The notes: generated by a model not told the origin, from the sequence alone. Shown: positions 8,139 through 17,676, numbered from the stretch's first letter. The stretch: DNA of 64,000 bases from Microbacterium sp. 11MF (GCF_000383475.1 NZ_KB911459.1:262467-326466), one strand, 5' to 3'. A program made the numbers and translations.

Positions 8139-9461
8139 TCAGGCGCGGGCGGCCTCGGAGTGGCGTCGCGCGACGGCGAGGGCCTGCTCGAGGTCGGCCT
8201 TCAGGTCCTCGATGTTCTCGAGACCCACCGACAGGCGGACGAGACCCGGGGTGACACCCGACGTGAGCTGCTGCTCCGGGGTCAGCTGCGAGTGGGTGGT
8301 GGATGCCGGGTGGATCACGAGCGAGCGCACGTCGCCGATGTTCGCGAGGTGGCTGAAGAGGCTGAGCGCGTTGACGAACTCGCGGCCGGCGTCGACGCCG
8401 CCCTTCAACTCGAACGACAGGACCGCACCCACGCCCTTCGGGGCGTAGCGGTTGGCCGCGGCGTACCAGGGCGAGGTGGGGAGGCCCGAGTAGTTCACCG
8501 AGGCGACGTCGGAGTGGTTCTCGAGCCACTCCGCGATCTCTTGCGCGTTCTGCACGTGACGCTCGATGCGCAGCGACAGCGTCTCGACACCCTGGATGAG
8601 GTTCCACGCGCTCTGCGGCGAGATGGCGGAGCCGAGATCGCGCAGCAGCTGGACACGGGCCTTGATGATGTACGCGAGGCCGTCACCGACGGCATCCGTG
8701 TACACCGCCCCGTGGTACGACTCGTCCGGCGTCGTCAGGCCGGGGAATCGGTCCGAGTGCTGGGACCAGGGGAACGAGCCGCCGTCGATGATGACGCCGC
8801 CGATCGTCGTGCCGTGACCGCCGAGGAACTTCGTGACCGAGTGCACGACGATGTCGGCACCGTGCTCGAAGGGGCGGATGAGGTACGGCGTCGCGATCGT
8901 GTTGTCGACGATGAGCGGCACGCCGGCGGCGTGGGCGACGTCGGCGACGGTGCGGACGTCGAGCACGTTGATCTGCGGGTTGCCGATCGTCTCGGCGAAG
9001 AACAGCTTCGTGTTCGGGCGGACGGCGCGGCGCCACTCCTCGGCGTCGTCCTGGTTCTCGACGAACGTCGTCTCGATGCCGAGCTTGGCGAGCGTGTACT
9101 TGAAGAGGTTGTACGTGCCGCCGTAGATCGAGCTCGACGAGACGATGTGGTCGCCGGCCTGCGCGATGTTGAGGACCGCGAAGGTCGAGGCGGCCTGGCC
9201 GCTCGCGAGGACGAGGGCGCCGGTGCCGCCCTCGAGGCCCGCGAGGCGCTGCTCGAGGACGTCCTGCGTCGGGTTCTGGATGCGCGTGTAGATGTTGCCG
9301 AACTCGGCCAGGGCGAACAGGTTCGCGGCGTGGTCGGCGTTGTCGAAGACGTAAGACGTCGTCTGGTAGATCGGCGTGGCGCGGGCCTTGGTCACCGGGT
9401 CCGGAGCGGCGCCGGTGTGGATCTGCTTGGTCTCGAAGCGCCAGTTCTCGGGTGCGGACAT
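8139..9461 (-). CDS. metY: O-acetylhomoserine aminocarboxypropyltransferase (sulfhydrylase)
   Basis: PLP enzyme converting O-acetylhomoserine plus sulfide to homocysteine (direct sulfhydrylation). 440 residues, as expected for the family. [11 protein letters not shown] and [15 protein letters not shown] form the cofactor pocket, and the Schiff-base Lys211 is in [24 protein letters not shown] matches the substrate loop of Cys/Met-metabolism PLP enzymes. The start ATG 9461 has a Shine-Dalgarno AGGGAG 3 to 4 bases upstream; a second ATG 5 bases away is out of frame. It takes the product of metX. Confidence 0.95.
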   Translation of the reverse strand: MSAPENWRFETKQIHTGAAPDPVTKARATPIYQTTSYVFDNADHAANLFALAEFGNIYTRIQNPTQDVLEQRLAGLEGGTGALVLASGQAASTFAVLNIAQAGDHIVSSSSIYGGTYNLFKYTLAKLGIETTFVENQDDAEEWRRAVRPNTKLFFAETIGNPQINVLDVRTVADVAHAAGVPLIVDNTIATPYLIRPFEHGADIVVHSVTKFLGGHGTTIGGVIIDGGSFPWSQHSDRFPGLTTPDESYHGAVYTDAVGDGLAYIIKARVQLLRDLGSAISPQSAWNLIQGVETLSLRIERHVQNAQEIAEWLENHSDVASVNYSGLPTSPWYAAANRYAPKGVGAVLSFELKGGVDAGREFVNALSLFSHLANIGDVRSLVIHPASTTHSQLTPEQQLTSGVTPGLVRLSVGLENIEDLKADLEQALAVARRHSEAARA

Positions 9462-9525
9462 GACATGGCTCCCTGCGTGTGTGGTCGGGTGGTGGTCTGC
9501 GACGGATGCCGCGGGCCCGACACCG

Positions 9526-9554
9526 ACGTTACGAGTCGCGCCCGACGGGGACAA
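9526..9554 (-). promoter_or_regulatory. Promoter of metY
   Basis: On the minus strand TTGTCC, 17 bases, TAACGT: a good match to a sigma-A -35/-10 pair at ideal spacing. The start point would be near 9519, giving a leader of about 60 bases. Confidence 0.55.
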
Positions 9555-9586
9555 CGGAACGGGACACGCGGCGTAACGTGACGCGG

Positions 9587-9604
9587 TCCGCGGGCGCCCG
9601 CGGA
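9587..9604. repeat. 18-bp perfect palindrome between metY and the SDR gene
   Basis: TCCGCGGGCGCCCGCGGA equals its own reverse complement. It ends 5 bases before the -10 box of the SDR gene, over the place where a -35 element would be. It lies between divergent genes, so it is not a terminator; an operator is the simplest reading. Confidence 0.6.
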
Positions 9605-9609
9605 GTCAC

Positions 9610-9615
9610 TAGCGT
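9610..9615 (+). promoter_or_regulatory. -10 box of the SDR gene (leaderless)
   Basis: TAGCGT ends 7 bases before ATG 9623. The 18-bp palindrome sits directly upstream. Confidence 0.55.
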
Positions 9616-9622
9616 TGAGCGC

Positions 9623-10408
9623 ATGGCGAATCGACGTGCAGTGGTGACCGGTGCGAGCTCGGGGATCGGTGAGGCGGCCGTCCGCGCGCTGAGGGCGGCG
9701 GGGTGGGACGTCGTGGGCGTCGCGCGTCGAGCCGCCCGGCTGGAGGCCCTCGATGCCGAGATCGGATCGCAGTCCTACGCGGCCGACCTGACGAGCGAAG
9801 CGGATGTCGCGGCGCTCGCCGCGCACCTGGAGGACACCGGCCCGGTCCACGCGCTCGTCCACATCGCCGGCGGCGCGCGAGGCACGCAGCGCGTCGAGAA
9901 CGGTGACCCCGACGACTGGCGCTGGATGTTCGAGGTCAACGTGCTCTCGGCTCAGCTCGTGACCGCCGCCCTCCTCCCGCTTCTGCGCCGCGCGGCGGAG
10001 GTCGACGGTCACGCCGACACCGTCTACGTCACCTCGACCGCCGCGCAGACCGCCTACCCGGGAGGCGCCGGGTACAACGCGGCGAAGGCGGGCGAGGCGA
10101 TGCTCGTGCACGCCCTGCGGCTCGAACTGAACGGTGAGCCGATCCGCGTCGTCGAAGTCGCTCCCGGCATGGTGCAGACCGAGGAGTTCTCGCTCAATCG
10201 GCTCGGCGGCGACCGGTCCGCGGCCGAGAAGGTCTACGACGGCGTCGACCAGCCGCTGACCGCCGGCGACGTGGCGGATGTCATCGCCTACGCGCTGAAC
10301 GCGCCGGGCCATGTGAACCTCGACCTCGTCACGATGCGACCGGTCGCGCAGTCCGCGCAGCACCTGCTGGCTCGCGGTCCGCTCCGGCCCCGCACGATCG
10401 AGGGCTGA
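9623..10408 (+). CDS. Short-chain dehydrogenase/reductase (SDR)
   Basis: 261-residue classical SDR, an NAD(P)(H)-dependent oxidoreductase of unknown substrate. The cofactor motif TGASSGIG is at residues 9-16 and the catalytic pair YNAAK at Tyr151/Lys155, preceded by the catalytic Ser in VTSTAAQ. PGMVQTEEF resembles the YdfG-type 3-hydroxy acid/serine dehydrogenase subgroup. Basic residues after the first strand (ARRAARL) suggest NADP(H) preference. The ATG start is set by the -10 box 7 bases upstream. Confidence 0.85.
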   Translation: MANRRAVVTGASSGIGEAAVRALRAAGWDVVGVARRAARLEALDAEIGSQSYAADLTSEADVAALAAHLEDTGPVHALVHIAGGARGTQRVENGDPDDWRWMFEVNVLSAQLVTAALLPLLRRAAEVDGHADTVYVTSTAAQTAYPGGAGYNAAKAGEAMLVHALRLELNGEPIRVVEVAPGMVQTEEFSLNRLGGDRSAAEKVYDGVDQPLTAGDVADVIAYALNAPGHVNLDLVTMRPVAQSAQHLLARGPLRPRTIEG

Positions 10409-10414
10409 GCGCGC

Positions 10415-11923
10415 TCACGCCTCCGGCGGGGCGTCGGCGAAGGCGACCTTCGGGACGAGGAGCAGCAGGAGCGCGGCGAGGAATCCGCCCGCGGCGCAGA
10501 TGGCCCACACCGTGAGGTAGCCGCCCAGCGAGCTCGCCGTCTGCCCCGCGACCGCGCCCGCGCCGGCCGCGAGGACGACGCCGAAGACGGCGGAGGAGAA
10601 CGCGCCGCCGATCGTCTTCGTGGTGTTCGTCATGCCCGACGCTTCGCCCGTCTTGCCGAACGGCGCCGCCGCCGCGGCGGCAGCGGGCATCGCGCCCACG
10701 AGGGCACCGCATCCGATGCCCGCGATCGACAGGTTCAGGAGCACCTGCCAGACCTCGAGATGGAACGGCAGGAACAGCGCGTAGCCGACTCCGACGAGGA
10801 CGGCTGCGGCGATGAGCGCGAGACGCGGACTGACCCGCCGCGACGTCACCGCGAACAGGACCGCGCCCACGATCAGGGACACGAGGTAGAGGCCGATCAC
10901 GTACGAGCGCTCGGTGGCGTCGAGCCCGAGGCCGTAGCCGAGCGACGAATCGGTGCCGGCGTAGGTCGACAGCGGCCCCTGCGCGCCGAGCAGGCTGATG
11001 CCGATGAGGAACGCCGTCGCCTGCACGGGCCACATGTCGGGACGCGCGAGCACGCGCATGTCGACGACGGGATGCCGGTGGCGCAGCTCGTGGCGGACGA
11101 ACCAGACGAGCACGCCGACGCCGAGCACGAACAGCGCCGCGACCCCCGCCCACGTGCCCGCGCCGAGGCCGAGCTCGCCGATGAGCCGCATCCAGGCGAG
11201 GGCACCCGTCACCAGCAGCAGCCCCCAGGCGAGGAGGATCACTCCCACGGTGTCGAGGCGGCGCTCGCCGCTGGGGGTCGATTCGGGCACCCACAGCCAG
11301 ATGACGATCACGACGAGCGAGACGGCGATGGCGGGGACCATGAGGGTGAGCCCGAGGTCGCCCGTAGCCGCGTAGATGCGTCCCGCGGCGAGGGCGCCGA
11401 TGATCGCCCCCGCTTCGAGCCCGACGACGAGCAGCCCCGCAGCACGCCGGGTGAGCGAGACGCCACGGTTCTGCTCCCGCCCGCGCTCGAAGATGAGGGC
11501 GACCTCGAGCGGCAGCCACACGACGTAGAACCCCTGCAGCGACCAGAACAGCAGGAAGGTCCAGAACGAGTCGGCGAAGACGAGGCCCCACGAGGCGAGG
11601 GCGGTGAGGACCGCGGCGACGAGCAGGATCCGTTTGTGCCCGAACATGTCGCCGAGCTTGGCGAGGATCGGGACGACGAGGGCGCTCAGCAGCAGCTGCC
11701 CGGCCTCGAACCAGTTCACGTCGGCGTCGCGGATGCCGAGCTGGACGACGATGTCGCTGAACAGGGGGACGTAGAACCCCTGCAGGATGCCGCTCACGAG
11801 CTCGACGACGATGAACCACCCGATGAGTCCTGCCGTGATGCCCAGCGTGGACGAACCCAACCGCGACGAGCGCGTGGCGGACGAGCGCAGCAACGGCGCG
11901 GAGGAGGGCGGGATCCCGGTCAC
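10415..11923 (-). CDS. MFS transporter, 12-14 TM drug-efflux-like
   Basis: 502-residue polytopic protein. Motif A-like ILAKLGDMFGHKRIL follows the second helix, and SGILQGFYVPLFSDI marks the first helix pair. It resembles actinobacterial MFS proteins of the EmrB/QacA size class. The start is assigned to GTG 11923 because TAGGCT lies 7 bases upstream; open frame continues further upstream but overlaps the divergent phosphoribosyltransferase gene and reads as non-coding. Its stop lies 6 bases from the stop of the SDR gene (convergent). Substrate unknown. Confidence 0.75.
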   Translation of the reverse strand: MTGIPPSSAPLLRSSATRSSRLGSSTLGITAGLIGWFIVVELVSGILQGFYVPLFSDIVVQLGIRDADVNWFEAGQLLLSALVVPILAKLGDMFGHKRILLVAAVLTALASWGLVFADSFWTFLLFWSLQGFYVVWLPLEVALIFERGREQNRGVSLTRRAAGLLVVGLEAGAIIGALAAGRIYAATGDLGLTLMVPAIAVSLVVIVIWLWVPESTPSGERRLDTVGVILLAWGLLLVTGALAWMRLIGELGLGAGTWAGVAALFVLGVGVLVWFVRHELRHRHPVVDMRVLARPDMWPVQATAFLIGISLLGAQGPLSTYAGTDSSLGYGLGLDATERSYVIGLYLVSLIVGAVLFAVTSRRVSPRLALIAAAVLVGVGYALFLPFHLEVWQVLLNLSIAGIGCGALVGAMPAAAAAAAPFGKTGEASGMTNTTKTIGGAFSSAVFGVVLAAGAGAVAGQTASSLGGYLTVWAICAAGGFLAALLLLLVPKVAFADAPPEA

Positions 11924-11930
11924 GAGCGCG

Positions 11931-11936
11931 AGCCTA
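11931..11936 (-). promoter_or_regulatory. -10 box of the MFS gene (leaderless)
   Basis: Minus-strand TAGGCT ends 7 bases before GTG 11923 and sets that start. Confidence 0.5.
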
Positions 11937-11967
11937 GCGCTGGAGCGGCCCGCCGTCCCGCAGGTCG

Positions 11968-11973
11968 TAGTCT
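11968..11973 (+). promoter_or_regulatory. -10 box of the phosphoribosyltransferase gene (leaderless)
   Basis: TAGTCT ends 8 bases before ATG 11982. Confidence 0.5.
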
Positions 11974-11981
11974 GGGAATCC

Positions 11982-12500
11982 ATGGACGAGGGGATGCCGG
12001 TGGCCGCCGAACGCGAGACGCTGACCTGGGATGATTTCGGCGGGGCGACCCGCGACCTGGCGCGCGGCATCGTCGCGGACAGGTTCGCTCCCGACATCGT
12101 CGTCGCGATCGCCCGCGGGGGTCTCCTGCCGGCCGGGGCCATCGCGTACGGACTCGGCGTCAAGAGCTGCGGAGCGCTGAACGTCGAGTTCTACACCGGG
12201 ATCGGGACGGTCCTCGACGCGCCCGAGATCCTCCCGCCCGACCTCGACCTCAGCGCGCTGCCGGGCAAGCGCGTGCTCCTCGTGGACGACGTCGCCGACA
12301 GCGGCCGCACCCTCGCCCTCGCCGTTCAGCTCCTGAGCGACGCCGGCGCGGATGTCCGCTCGGTCTGCATCTACACGAAGCCCGGCTCCATCGCGATGCC
12401 CGACTACTCGTGGCGCGAGACCGACCGCTGGATCGATTTCCCGTGGTCGTTCCGCGGGACGGTCGTCCAGGAGGACGCGGGCCTCCCCGCCGGGGCATGA
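11982..12500 (+). CDS. Phosphoribosyltransferase (xanthine/guanine-type)
   Basis: 172-residue type I phosphoribosyltransferase. The PRPP-binding signature [14 protein letters not shown] is at residues 98-111, preceded by [20 protein letters not shown], the PPi-loop region. Length and the short N-terminus fit the Gpt/xanthine-PRT group used in purine salvage in actinobacteria; the base specificity cannot be read from sequence alone. The stop overlaps the ATG of ung by 4 bases, so the two nucleobase-related genes form a small operon. Confidence 0.8.
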   Translation: MDEGMPVAAERETLTWDDFGGATRDLARGIVADRFAPDIVVAIARGGLLPAGAIAYGLGVKSCGALNVEFYTGIGTVLDAPEILPPDLDLSALPGKRVLLVDDVADSGRTLALAVQLLSDAGADVRSVCIYTKPGSIAMPDYSWRETDRWIDFPWSFRGTVVQEDAGLPAGA

Positions 12501-13183
12501 GCGGCCGCTCTCTCGACGCCCTCGCGGCCGACGGGCACATCCACCCCGAGTGGGCGGATGCCCTCGCTCCCGTCGCCGCGGACATCGCCGCGCTCGGCGA
12601 CCGGCTCCGCGCGGACGAGCGCGGGTACCTGCCCGCGGGCGACCACGTCCTGCGTGCGTTCAGCCGGCCACTCTCGGCCGTCCGCGTGCTGATCGTCGGC
12701 CAGGATCCGTACCCGACGCCGGGACACCCGATCGGGCTCTCGTTCGCCGTCGATCGCCACGTACGACCGCTGCCGCGGAGCCTCGGGAACATCTACGCCG
12801 AGTTGTCGGCCGATCTCGGCATCCCTCCGGCGGCGCACGGCGACCTCTCGGCGTGGACCGACCAGGGCGTCATGCTGCTCAACCGCGTCCTGACCGTCGC
12901 ACCCGGTGAAGCCGGCTCGCACCGCGGCTGGGGCTGGGAGCGCGTCACTGCGCACGCCATCTCGACGCTCGTCGCCCGGTCCGAGCCGCTCGTCGCGGTG
13001 CTCTGGGGGAAGGATGCCGCGACCCTCCTCCCGATGCTCGGCGAGACCCCGCGCGTCGAGTCGGCGCATCCGTCCCCGCTGTCGGCGCGGCGCGGCTTCT
13101 TCGGCTCGCGCCCGTTCTCGCGGGTGAACGCCCTGCTCGAGGCGCAGGGGGCTGCTCCCGTCGACTGGCGACTGCCCGACTGA
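12497..13183 (+). CDS. ung: Uracil-DNA glycosylase, family 1
   Basis: Base-excision repair enzyme that removes uracil from DNA. 228 residues, the standard length. The water-activating motif GQDPYPTPG has the catalytic Asp at residue 70; LNRVLTV lies in the middle, and the DNA-intercalation motif HPSPLSA has its His at residue 191. Coupled to the upstream phosphoribosyltransferase by an ATGA overlap. Confidence 0.96.
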   Translation: MSGRSLDALAADGHIHPEWADALAPVAADIAALGDRLRADERGYLPAGDHVLRAFSRPLSAVRVLIVGQDPYPTPGHPIGLSFAVDRHVRPLPRSLGNIYAELSADLGIPPAAHGDLSAWTDQGVMLLNRVLTVAPGEAGSHRGWGWERVTAHAISTLVARSEPLVAVLWGKDAATLLPMLGETPRVESAHPSPLSARRGFFGSRPFSRVNALLEAQGAAPVDWRLPD

Positions 13184-13187
13184 GCCG

Positions 13188-13193
13188 TATGCT
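13188..13193 (+). promoter_or_regulatory. -10 box of the GNAT gene (leaderless)
   Basis: TATGCT ends 6 bases before ATG 13200, overlapping the end of ung by a few bases. Confidence 0.45.
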
Positions 13194-13199
13194 GGCGGC

Positions 13200-13823
13200 A
13201 TGCTGGAGGACGAGTACGAGCGCGATCGCCGCCGCCTTCCCCGTCATCTCCGCCGTCGCCCCGAGCCCGAGCGCGAGTTCTCGTTCGAGTTGCGGCCCGC
13301 TGTCCGCACCGACATGGCCGACGTGCGCGAGATCTACAACCACTACGTGGCGAACTCGGTCGTGACCTTCGACGAGAAGCGGTGGACGCACAAGCAGTGG
13401 GTCGAGAAGTTCGACTACCTCGCGAAGCTCGGACTGCCCTTCCTCGTCGCGGTGTCGCCGAGTGGGCAGATCCTGGGGTACGGCCTCGTCTCACCGTGGA
13501 CCGGCAAGAGCGGGTTCCGCTACACCGTCGAGAACTCGATCTACCTCGGACAGGCCGCGACGGGCAAAGGCCTCGGTCGGTCGCTGCTCGAGGGGCTCAT
13601 CGCCGCGTGCGAGGAGAAGGGCATCCGCGAGATGGTCGCCGTCGTCAGCGACAAGGGCGCCGAGGCCTCCCTGGCCCTGCACGAACGGCTCGGGTTCGTC
13701 GAGGTCGGACGCATGGGCAAGGTCGGGTTCAAGTTCGGGCGCTCGCTCGGCACGATCTACCTGCAGAAGCACCTGACCCCGAAGAAGAAGGACTCGCTCC
13801 TCACGCGTCTGCGTTCCCGCTGA
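13200..13823 (+). CDS. GNAT N-acetyltransferase (phosphinothricin-acetyltransferase-like)
   Basis: 207-residue acetyltransferase. After a highly basic N-terminal extension (residues 1-25) comes a GNAT domain with DMADVREIYNHYVANSVVTFDE, the substrate-entry motif of the PAT/BAR/YncA group, and an acetyl-CoA loop in QAATGKGLGRSLLEGL near residue 122. The basic head and a lysine-rich tail (KHLTPKKKDS) are unusual for PAT. The 3' end overlaps the emfourin-like gene on the other strand by 23 bases. Substrate unknown. Confidence 0.78.
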   Translation: MLEDEYERDRRRLPRHLRRRPEPEREFSFELRPAVRTDMADVREIYNHYVANSVVTFDEKRWTHKQWVEKFDYLAKLGLPFLVAVSPSGQILGYGLVSPWTGKSGFRYTVENSIYLGQAATGKGLGRSLLEGLIAACEEKGIREMVAVVSDKGAEASLALHERLGFVEVGRMGKVGFKFGRSLGTIYLQKHLTPKKKDSLLTRLRSR

Positions 13824-14127
13824 GGTCGGCCGGCCGGACGGCCGCGCCGTCCGCCTGCACCCGGTCGATGAGCGCGCGCCACGGACCGCTGGCATCGCCC
13901 ACGACCGCTCGGCGATCGTGGGCGCCGTGGATGGCCGCGACCTCCCACGAGAACCGGTCGGGGCCGGGAGCGGATGCCGCAGGCTCCTCCCACGGGCACG
14001 CGTCGAGGAGCGGCATCCACGCGTCGACGTCCGTCCCCGCGAGCTCGACGCGCCACGCGCGACGGAGCCCGGCGAATCCACCGGTGCGGACGACGGTGAT
14101 CGTCAGCGGATCAACGGGATGCGGCAT
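13801..14127 (-). CDS. Emfourin-like inhibitor of the adjacent M4 metalloprotease
   Basis: 108-residue protein with the hallmark opening of emfourin (protealysin inhibitor): ITVVRTGGFAGLRRAWRVEL at residues 9-28, followed by WMPLLDACPW and FSWEVAAIHG strands. Emfourins are encoded next to protealysin-like proteases and bind their active cleft. Here the gene begins 17 bases inside the end of the protease gene, on the same strand, which gives fixed co-expression. No signal peptide, so it acts in the cytoplasm. Assignment rests on the opening motif and on synteny. Confidence 0.75.
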   Translation of the reverse strand: MPHPVDPLTITVVRTGGFAGLRRAWRVELAGTDVDAWMPLLDACPWEEPAASAPGPDRFSWEVAAIHGAHDRRAVVGDASGPWRALIDRVQADGAAVRPADLSGNADA

Positions 14128-15169
14128 CCTCCACGACTCCGACGCTCGCCCACGCGGTGCGGACGGCGACGGCCTCCTCAGAGTCCTCACCGTACTCCGA
14201 CACCGCTGTCTCGGCGGTGGCGGCCGCGAACTGCGCGAAGGTCGCCGCCGTCGAGAGGGTGCCCGAAACGAGGGTGAGGTACCAGATGCGCCCGGCGCGT
14301 TCCCAGGCGTAGCCGCCGAGAGCCGTCGCGACGAGGTGGAACGCCTTGTTCGGGATGCCGGAGTTGATGTGCACGCCGCCGTTGTCGCCCGAGGTCTCGA
14401 CGAAATCGCGCATGTGCGAGGGCTGCGGATCCTTGCCGAGGACGTCGTCGTCGTACGCCGTCCCGGGGGCGGCGAGGGAGCGGAGCGCCGATCCCGTGAC
14501 CGCGTCGGTGAAGATCCCGGCGCCGATGAGCCAGGTCGCGGCATCCGCCGTCTGACCCTGGTGGTGCTGGTCGGCGAGCGCACCGAAGACGTCGGCGATC
14601 GACTCGTTGAGGGCGCCCGACTGTCCCGAATAGTCGAGACCGCCGGCCGACTCGATCACGCCGTGGCCCAACTCGTGCGCGATGACGCTGAGCGATCGCG
14701 TGAAGCCGGCGAACACCTCGCCGTCGCCGTCGCCGAACACCATGCGCTCGCCGTCCCAGAACGCGTTGTCGTAGGCGCGACCGTAATGGACCGTAGCGGC
14801 GAGGGAGCCGCTCCGCCCGTCGAGGCCGACCCGCTCGAAGGCGTCCCACAGGAAGGTGAAGGTCGCGCCCAGCCCGTCGTACGCTTCGTCGACCGCCGCG
14901 TCGCCGGTCGGAGCGGCGCCCTCGGCGCGCGCGGGTGTGCCGGGCAACTCCTCGCGGTTCTCCGCGTCGGAAATCAGACGATCGGAGTCGGGTGCGGCGG
15001 AGACGACGAGCGCGTCGCCGTCGACCGACAGGTCGAGGTGGGCGCGCATCGGCGCGTAGGCGCGCGGGACGGCGAGGGTGGCACGGGCCGCGGCGACGGC
15101 GTGCGGGAATCGTTCGGCCGGAGCGGCCGCGAGGCGGGCGAGCAGGTACGGCGGGACGATGGCGTGCAT
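14111..15169 (-). CDS. M4-family zinc metalloprotease, protealysin-like
   Basis: 352-residue thermolysin-family protease without a signal peptide. The short N-terminal propeptide begins HAIVPPYLLARL, containing the PPxY-like element typical of protealysin propeptides. Zinc ligands are HELGH (His165, His169, with Glu166 as catalytic base) and Glu189 in NESIADVFGAL. GVHINSGIPNKAFHL matches the C-terminal M4 substrate pocket. The short precursor and adjacent inhibitor point to an intracellular or non-classically exported enzyme. Confidence 0.9.
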   Translation of the reverse strand: MHAIVPPYLLARLAAAPAERFPHAVAAARATLAVPRAYAPMRAHLDLSVDGDALVVSAAPDSDRLISDAENREELPGTPARAEGAAPTGDAAVDEAYDGLGATFTFLWDAFERVGLDGRSGSLAATVHYGRAYDNAFWDGERMVFGDGDGEVFAGFTRSLSVIAHELGHGVIESAGGLDYSGQSGALNESIADVFGALADQHHQGQTADAATWLIGAGIFTDAVTGSALRSLAAPGTAYDDDVLGKDPQPSHMRDFVETSGDNGGVHINSGIPNKAFHLVATALGGYAWERAGRIWYLTLVSGTLSTAATFAQFAAATAETAVSEYGEDSEEAVAVRTAWASVGVVEDAASR

Positions 15170-15175
15170 GCCGCC

Positions 15176-15181
15176 ACGCTA
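15176..15181 (-). promoter_or_regulatory. -10 box of the protease-inhibitor operon (leaderless)
   Basis: Minus-strand TAGCGT ends 6 bases before the ATG at 15169. Confidence 0.5.
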
Positions 15182-15212
15182 GTCCCCTCCGCCGACACGG
15201 TGACCGGCGGTC

Positions 15213-16010
15213 TCACCGATCGCGTGGGTCGATGATCGGGATCGAGGCGAGGAGGCGCCGCGTGTAGGCCACCTGCGGCTCGAGCAGCACCTTCTCTGTC
15301 GGGCCCTCCTCGACGACGCGCCCCTCCGTCATGACGACCACGTCGTCGCACAGGTTCTGCACGACGCCGATGTCGTGCGAGACCATCACGAGGGTGAGGC
15401 CGTCACGCCGGCGGAGTTCGCGGATGAGGTCGAGGATGTGCGCCCGGACGGTCACGTCGAGGGCCGACAAGGGTTCGTCCCCGACGAGGACGTCGGGGCG
15501 ATGGACGAGCGCCCGCGCCAGGGCGATCCGCTGCCGCTGTCCGCCGGAGAACTCGTGCGGGAACCGTTCGGCGGCGTCGGAGGGCAAGCCGACGTCGTCC
15601 AGGACCTCGCGGACGCGGGCCCGGTGATCGCCCGGGATGTCGAGGGCCGAGAGCGGCTCGGCCACGATCCGCCCGACGCTCATCCGAGGATCGAGGGACC
15701 CGTAGGGGTCTTGGAAGACGATGCCGGTGCGCCGCCGCAACCAGTGGAGCGAGCGCGCCGACGCCGATCCGTCCACGGGGCGTCCATCGAACACGACGGA
15801 GCCCGCGTTCGGTACGTCGAGACCGAGGAGCAGGCGCACGAGCGTCGACTTGCCCGAGCCCGACTCGCCGATGATCCCGAGGGCGCTTCCCGCCCGGACG
15901 TCGACGTCGACGTCGTCGAGCGCGGTGGTCCACCGGGCCGGCTCGAACGGCCGGGACCGCGGCATCCGGTATCGGCGCGTCAGACCACGTGCCCGCATCA
16001 GGTCGCTCAC
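15213..16010 (-). CDS. Peptide ABC transporter ATP-binding protein (DppF-like)
   Basis: 265-residue ATPase, last gene of the five-gene importer operon. Walker [10 protein letters not shown] is near residue 50, Q-loop [10 protein letters not shown], signature [15 protein letters not shown], Walker [14 protein letters not shown], and a switch His in VSHDIG. The YGSLDPR motif is diagnostic of the oligopeptide/nickel group. It starts at GTG 16010 in a GTGA overlap with the paired ATPase gene. Confidence 0.88.
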   Translation of the reverse strand: MSDLMRARGLTRRYRMPRSRPFEPARWTTALDDVDVDVRAGSALGIIGESGSGKSTLVRLLLGLDVPNAGSVVFDGRPVDGSASARSLHWLRRRTGIVFQDPYGSLDPRMSVGRIVAEPLSALDIPGDHRARVREVLDDVGLPSDAAERFPHEFSGGQRQRIALARALVHRPDVLVGDEPLSALDVTVRAHILDLIRELRRRDGLTLVMVSHDIGVVQNLCDDVVVMTEGRVVEEGPTEKVLLEPQVAYTRRLLASIPIIDPRDR

Positions 16011-16798
16011 GCGCGGCCTCCCGGTCGCCAGAGGGTGGCGGTCGCGTCGCGGAGCAGTGCTTGGGTGACGGGGGAGGCGGGGGAGCGCAGCAGCATCCGA
16101 AGCGGCCCCGACTCGGCGACGCGACCCGATTCGAGCACGACGGCGTCGGTCGCGATCTGCGACAGCACCGCGAGGTCGTGCGTGATGAACACGAGCGCCA
16201 TGCCGTCCTCGTCGGCGAGGTGGTGGAGGAGCTCGAGGATCTCCGCCTGGATCGTGACGTCGAGCGCGGTAGTCGGCTCGTCCGCGATCAGCAGCCGGGG
16301 ACGGCACGCGAGGGCCATCGCGATCGCGACCCGCTGACGCTGCCCGCCCGAAAGCTGGTGCGGATAGCGACGGACGATGGCCTCGGGGTCGGGCAGCTTC
16401 ACCCGACGCGCCTCCTCGACCGCCCGTGCCCACGCCTCGGCACGGGAGACGCCGCGCTGGTGGATGCGGATGGACTCGGCGATCTGCCGCCCGACCGTGC
16501 GGATGGGGTTCAGCGCCGTCTGCGGCTCCTGGAAGACCATGCCGATCTCGTCACCGCGCAGGCGCGCGAGGTCGCGATCCGGCATCCCGATCAGTTCCCG
16601 GCCCTCCCAGTGGATGCTGCCGCCGACCCGCGCGTCGTCGGGCAGGAGTCCGAGGACGGCGAGGGCTGTCAGCGACTTGCCCGATCCGGACTCGCCGATC
16701 AGCCCGACGCGCGCGCCGTCGGCGACCTCGAGGTCGACTCCGTCGACGACGCGGCGGCCGGCGATGTCGATCGTCAGACCGGTGATCGATAGCGTCAT
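16007..16798 (-). CDS. Peptide ABC transporter ATP-binding protein (DppD-like)
   Basis: 263-residue ATPase. Walker [12 protein letters not shown] is near residue 36, Q-loop [15 protein letters not shown] typical of the DppD/OppD branch, signature [15 protein letters not shown], and Walker [13 protein letters not shown]. The C-terminal Fe-S cysteine cluster of some DppD proteins is absent. It overlaps both neighbours by 4 bases, giving a tight operon. Confidence 0.88.
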   Translation of the reverse strand: MTLSITGLTIDIAGRRVVDGVDLEVADGARVGLIGESGSGKSLTALAVLGLLPDDARVGGSIHWEGRELIGMPDRDLARLRGDEIGMVFQEPQTALNPIRTVGRQIAESIRIHQRGVSRAEAWARAVEEARRVKLPDPEAIVRRYPHQLSGGQRQRVAIAMALACRPRLLIADEPTTALDVTIQAEILELLHHLADEDGMALVFITHDLAVLSQIATDAVVLESGRVAESGPLRMLLRSPASPVTQALLRDATATLWRPGGRA

Positions 16799-17676
16799 GC
16801 CGTCACCGCCGCGGGAGGCTCGGTGCCGCGCGGCGCGGATCCGCGGGACAGGGTCGGATCCGTGGCGTCGCGCAGGGCGTCGCCGAGGAGGTTGAAGCCG
16901 AGGACGGTGAGCGTGATCGCGAGCCCCGGCCACAGCACCGACAGCGGGTGGACGCTGATGAAGCGCTGCAGATCGGCGAGGAGCAGCCCCCACGACGGCT
17001 GGGTCACGGGGGCGCCGAAACCGAGGTACGACAGGCCCGCTTCGGCCAGCACGGCGACGGCCATGCCCCACGACAGTTGCACGATGAAGACGGGCGCGAC
17101 GTTCGGGAGGAGGTGACGCCAGAGGTTCTGGGGCGGCGAGAGTCCCGCGGCGCGTCCCGCGAGGACGAAGTCGCTCCGGAGGATGCGGCGCAGCTCGGGG
17201 CGCGTGACGCGGGCGATGTTGACGCCGAACCCGATCCCGACCGACACGATGACGACCAGGAGCGAGCCGCCCCAGACGGCCGAGATCATCATCGCGATGA
17301 GGAGCACCGGGAAGGCGATGAGGATGTCGACGATCACCGTGACCCCCTCACGGACCGGCCGCGGAGTGAGCGCGCCGAGCGCGGCGAGCACGAGGCCGAT
17401 GGCGGTCGCGATGACCGCGGCACCCACAGCGACGAGCACCGTCGTGCGCGAGCCTGCCATCAAGAGACTCAGGATGTCGCGTCCCGACCCGTCGGTCCCG
17501 AGCAGGTGCGCGGCCCCGGGTGCCGCCCAGCGGTTCGCGATGTCGACGCGTTGCGGGTCGAGCGGCGTCCAGAACAGGGAGACGAGCGCCGTCGCAGCGA
17601 TGACGACGACCACGATCACCCCGAAGCGGCCGGTCCCCGACGCCCAGACGCGCCTCGCCCACTGCAGTCGCCGCAT
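16795..17676 (-). CDS. Peptide ABC transporter permease (DppC-like)
   Basis: 293-residue inner-membrane permease. An N-terminal TM helix and a periplasmic loop with HLLGTDGSGRDILSLLMAGSR, the DppC signature, are followed by five more helices and the EAA coupling loop AGLSPPQNLWRHLLPNV. TGATG overlap with the upstream permease stop at 17676-17678; a GTG three bases earlier is an alternative start. Confidence 0.87.
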   Translation of the reverse strand: MRRLQWARRVWASGTGRFGVIVVVVIAATALVSLFWTPLDPQRVDIANRWAAPGAAHLLGTDGSGRDILSLLMAGSRTTVLVAVGAAVIATAIGLVLAALGALTPRPVREGVTVIVDILIAFPVLLIAMMISAVWGGSLLVVIVSVGIGFGVNIARVTRPELRRILRSDFVLAGRAAGLSPPQNLWRHLLPNVAPVFIVQLSWGMAVAVLAEAGLSYLGFGAPVTQPSWGLLLADLQRFISVHPLSVLWPGLAITLTVLGFNLLGDALRDATDPTLSRGSAPRGTEPPAAVTA

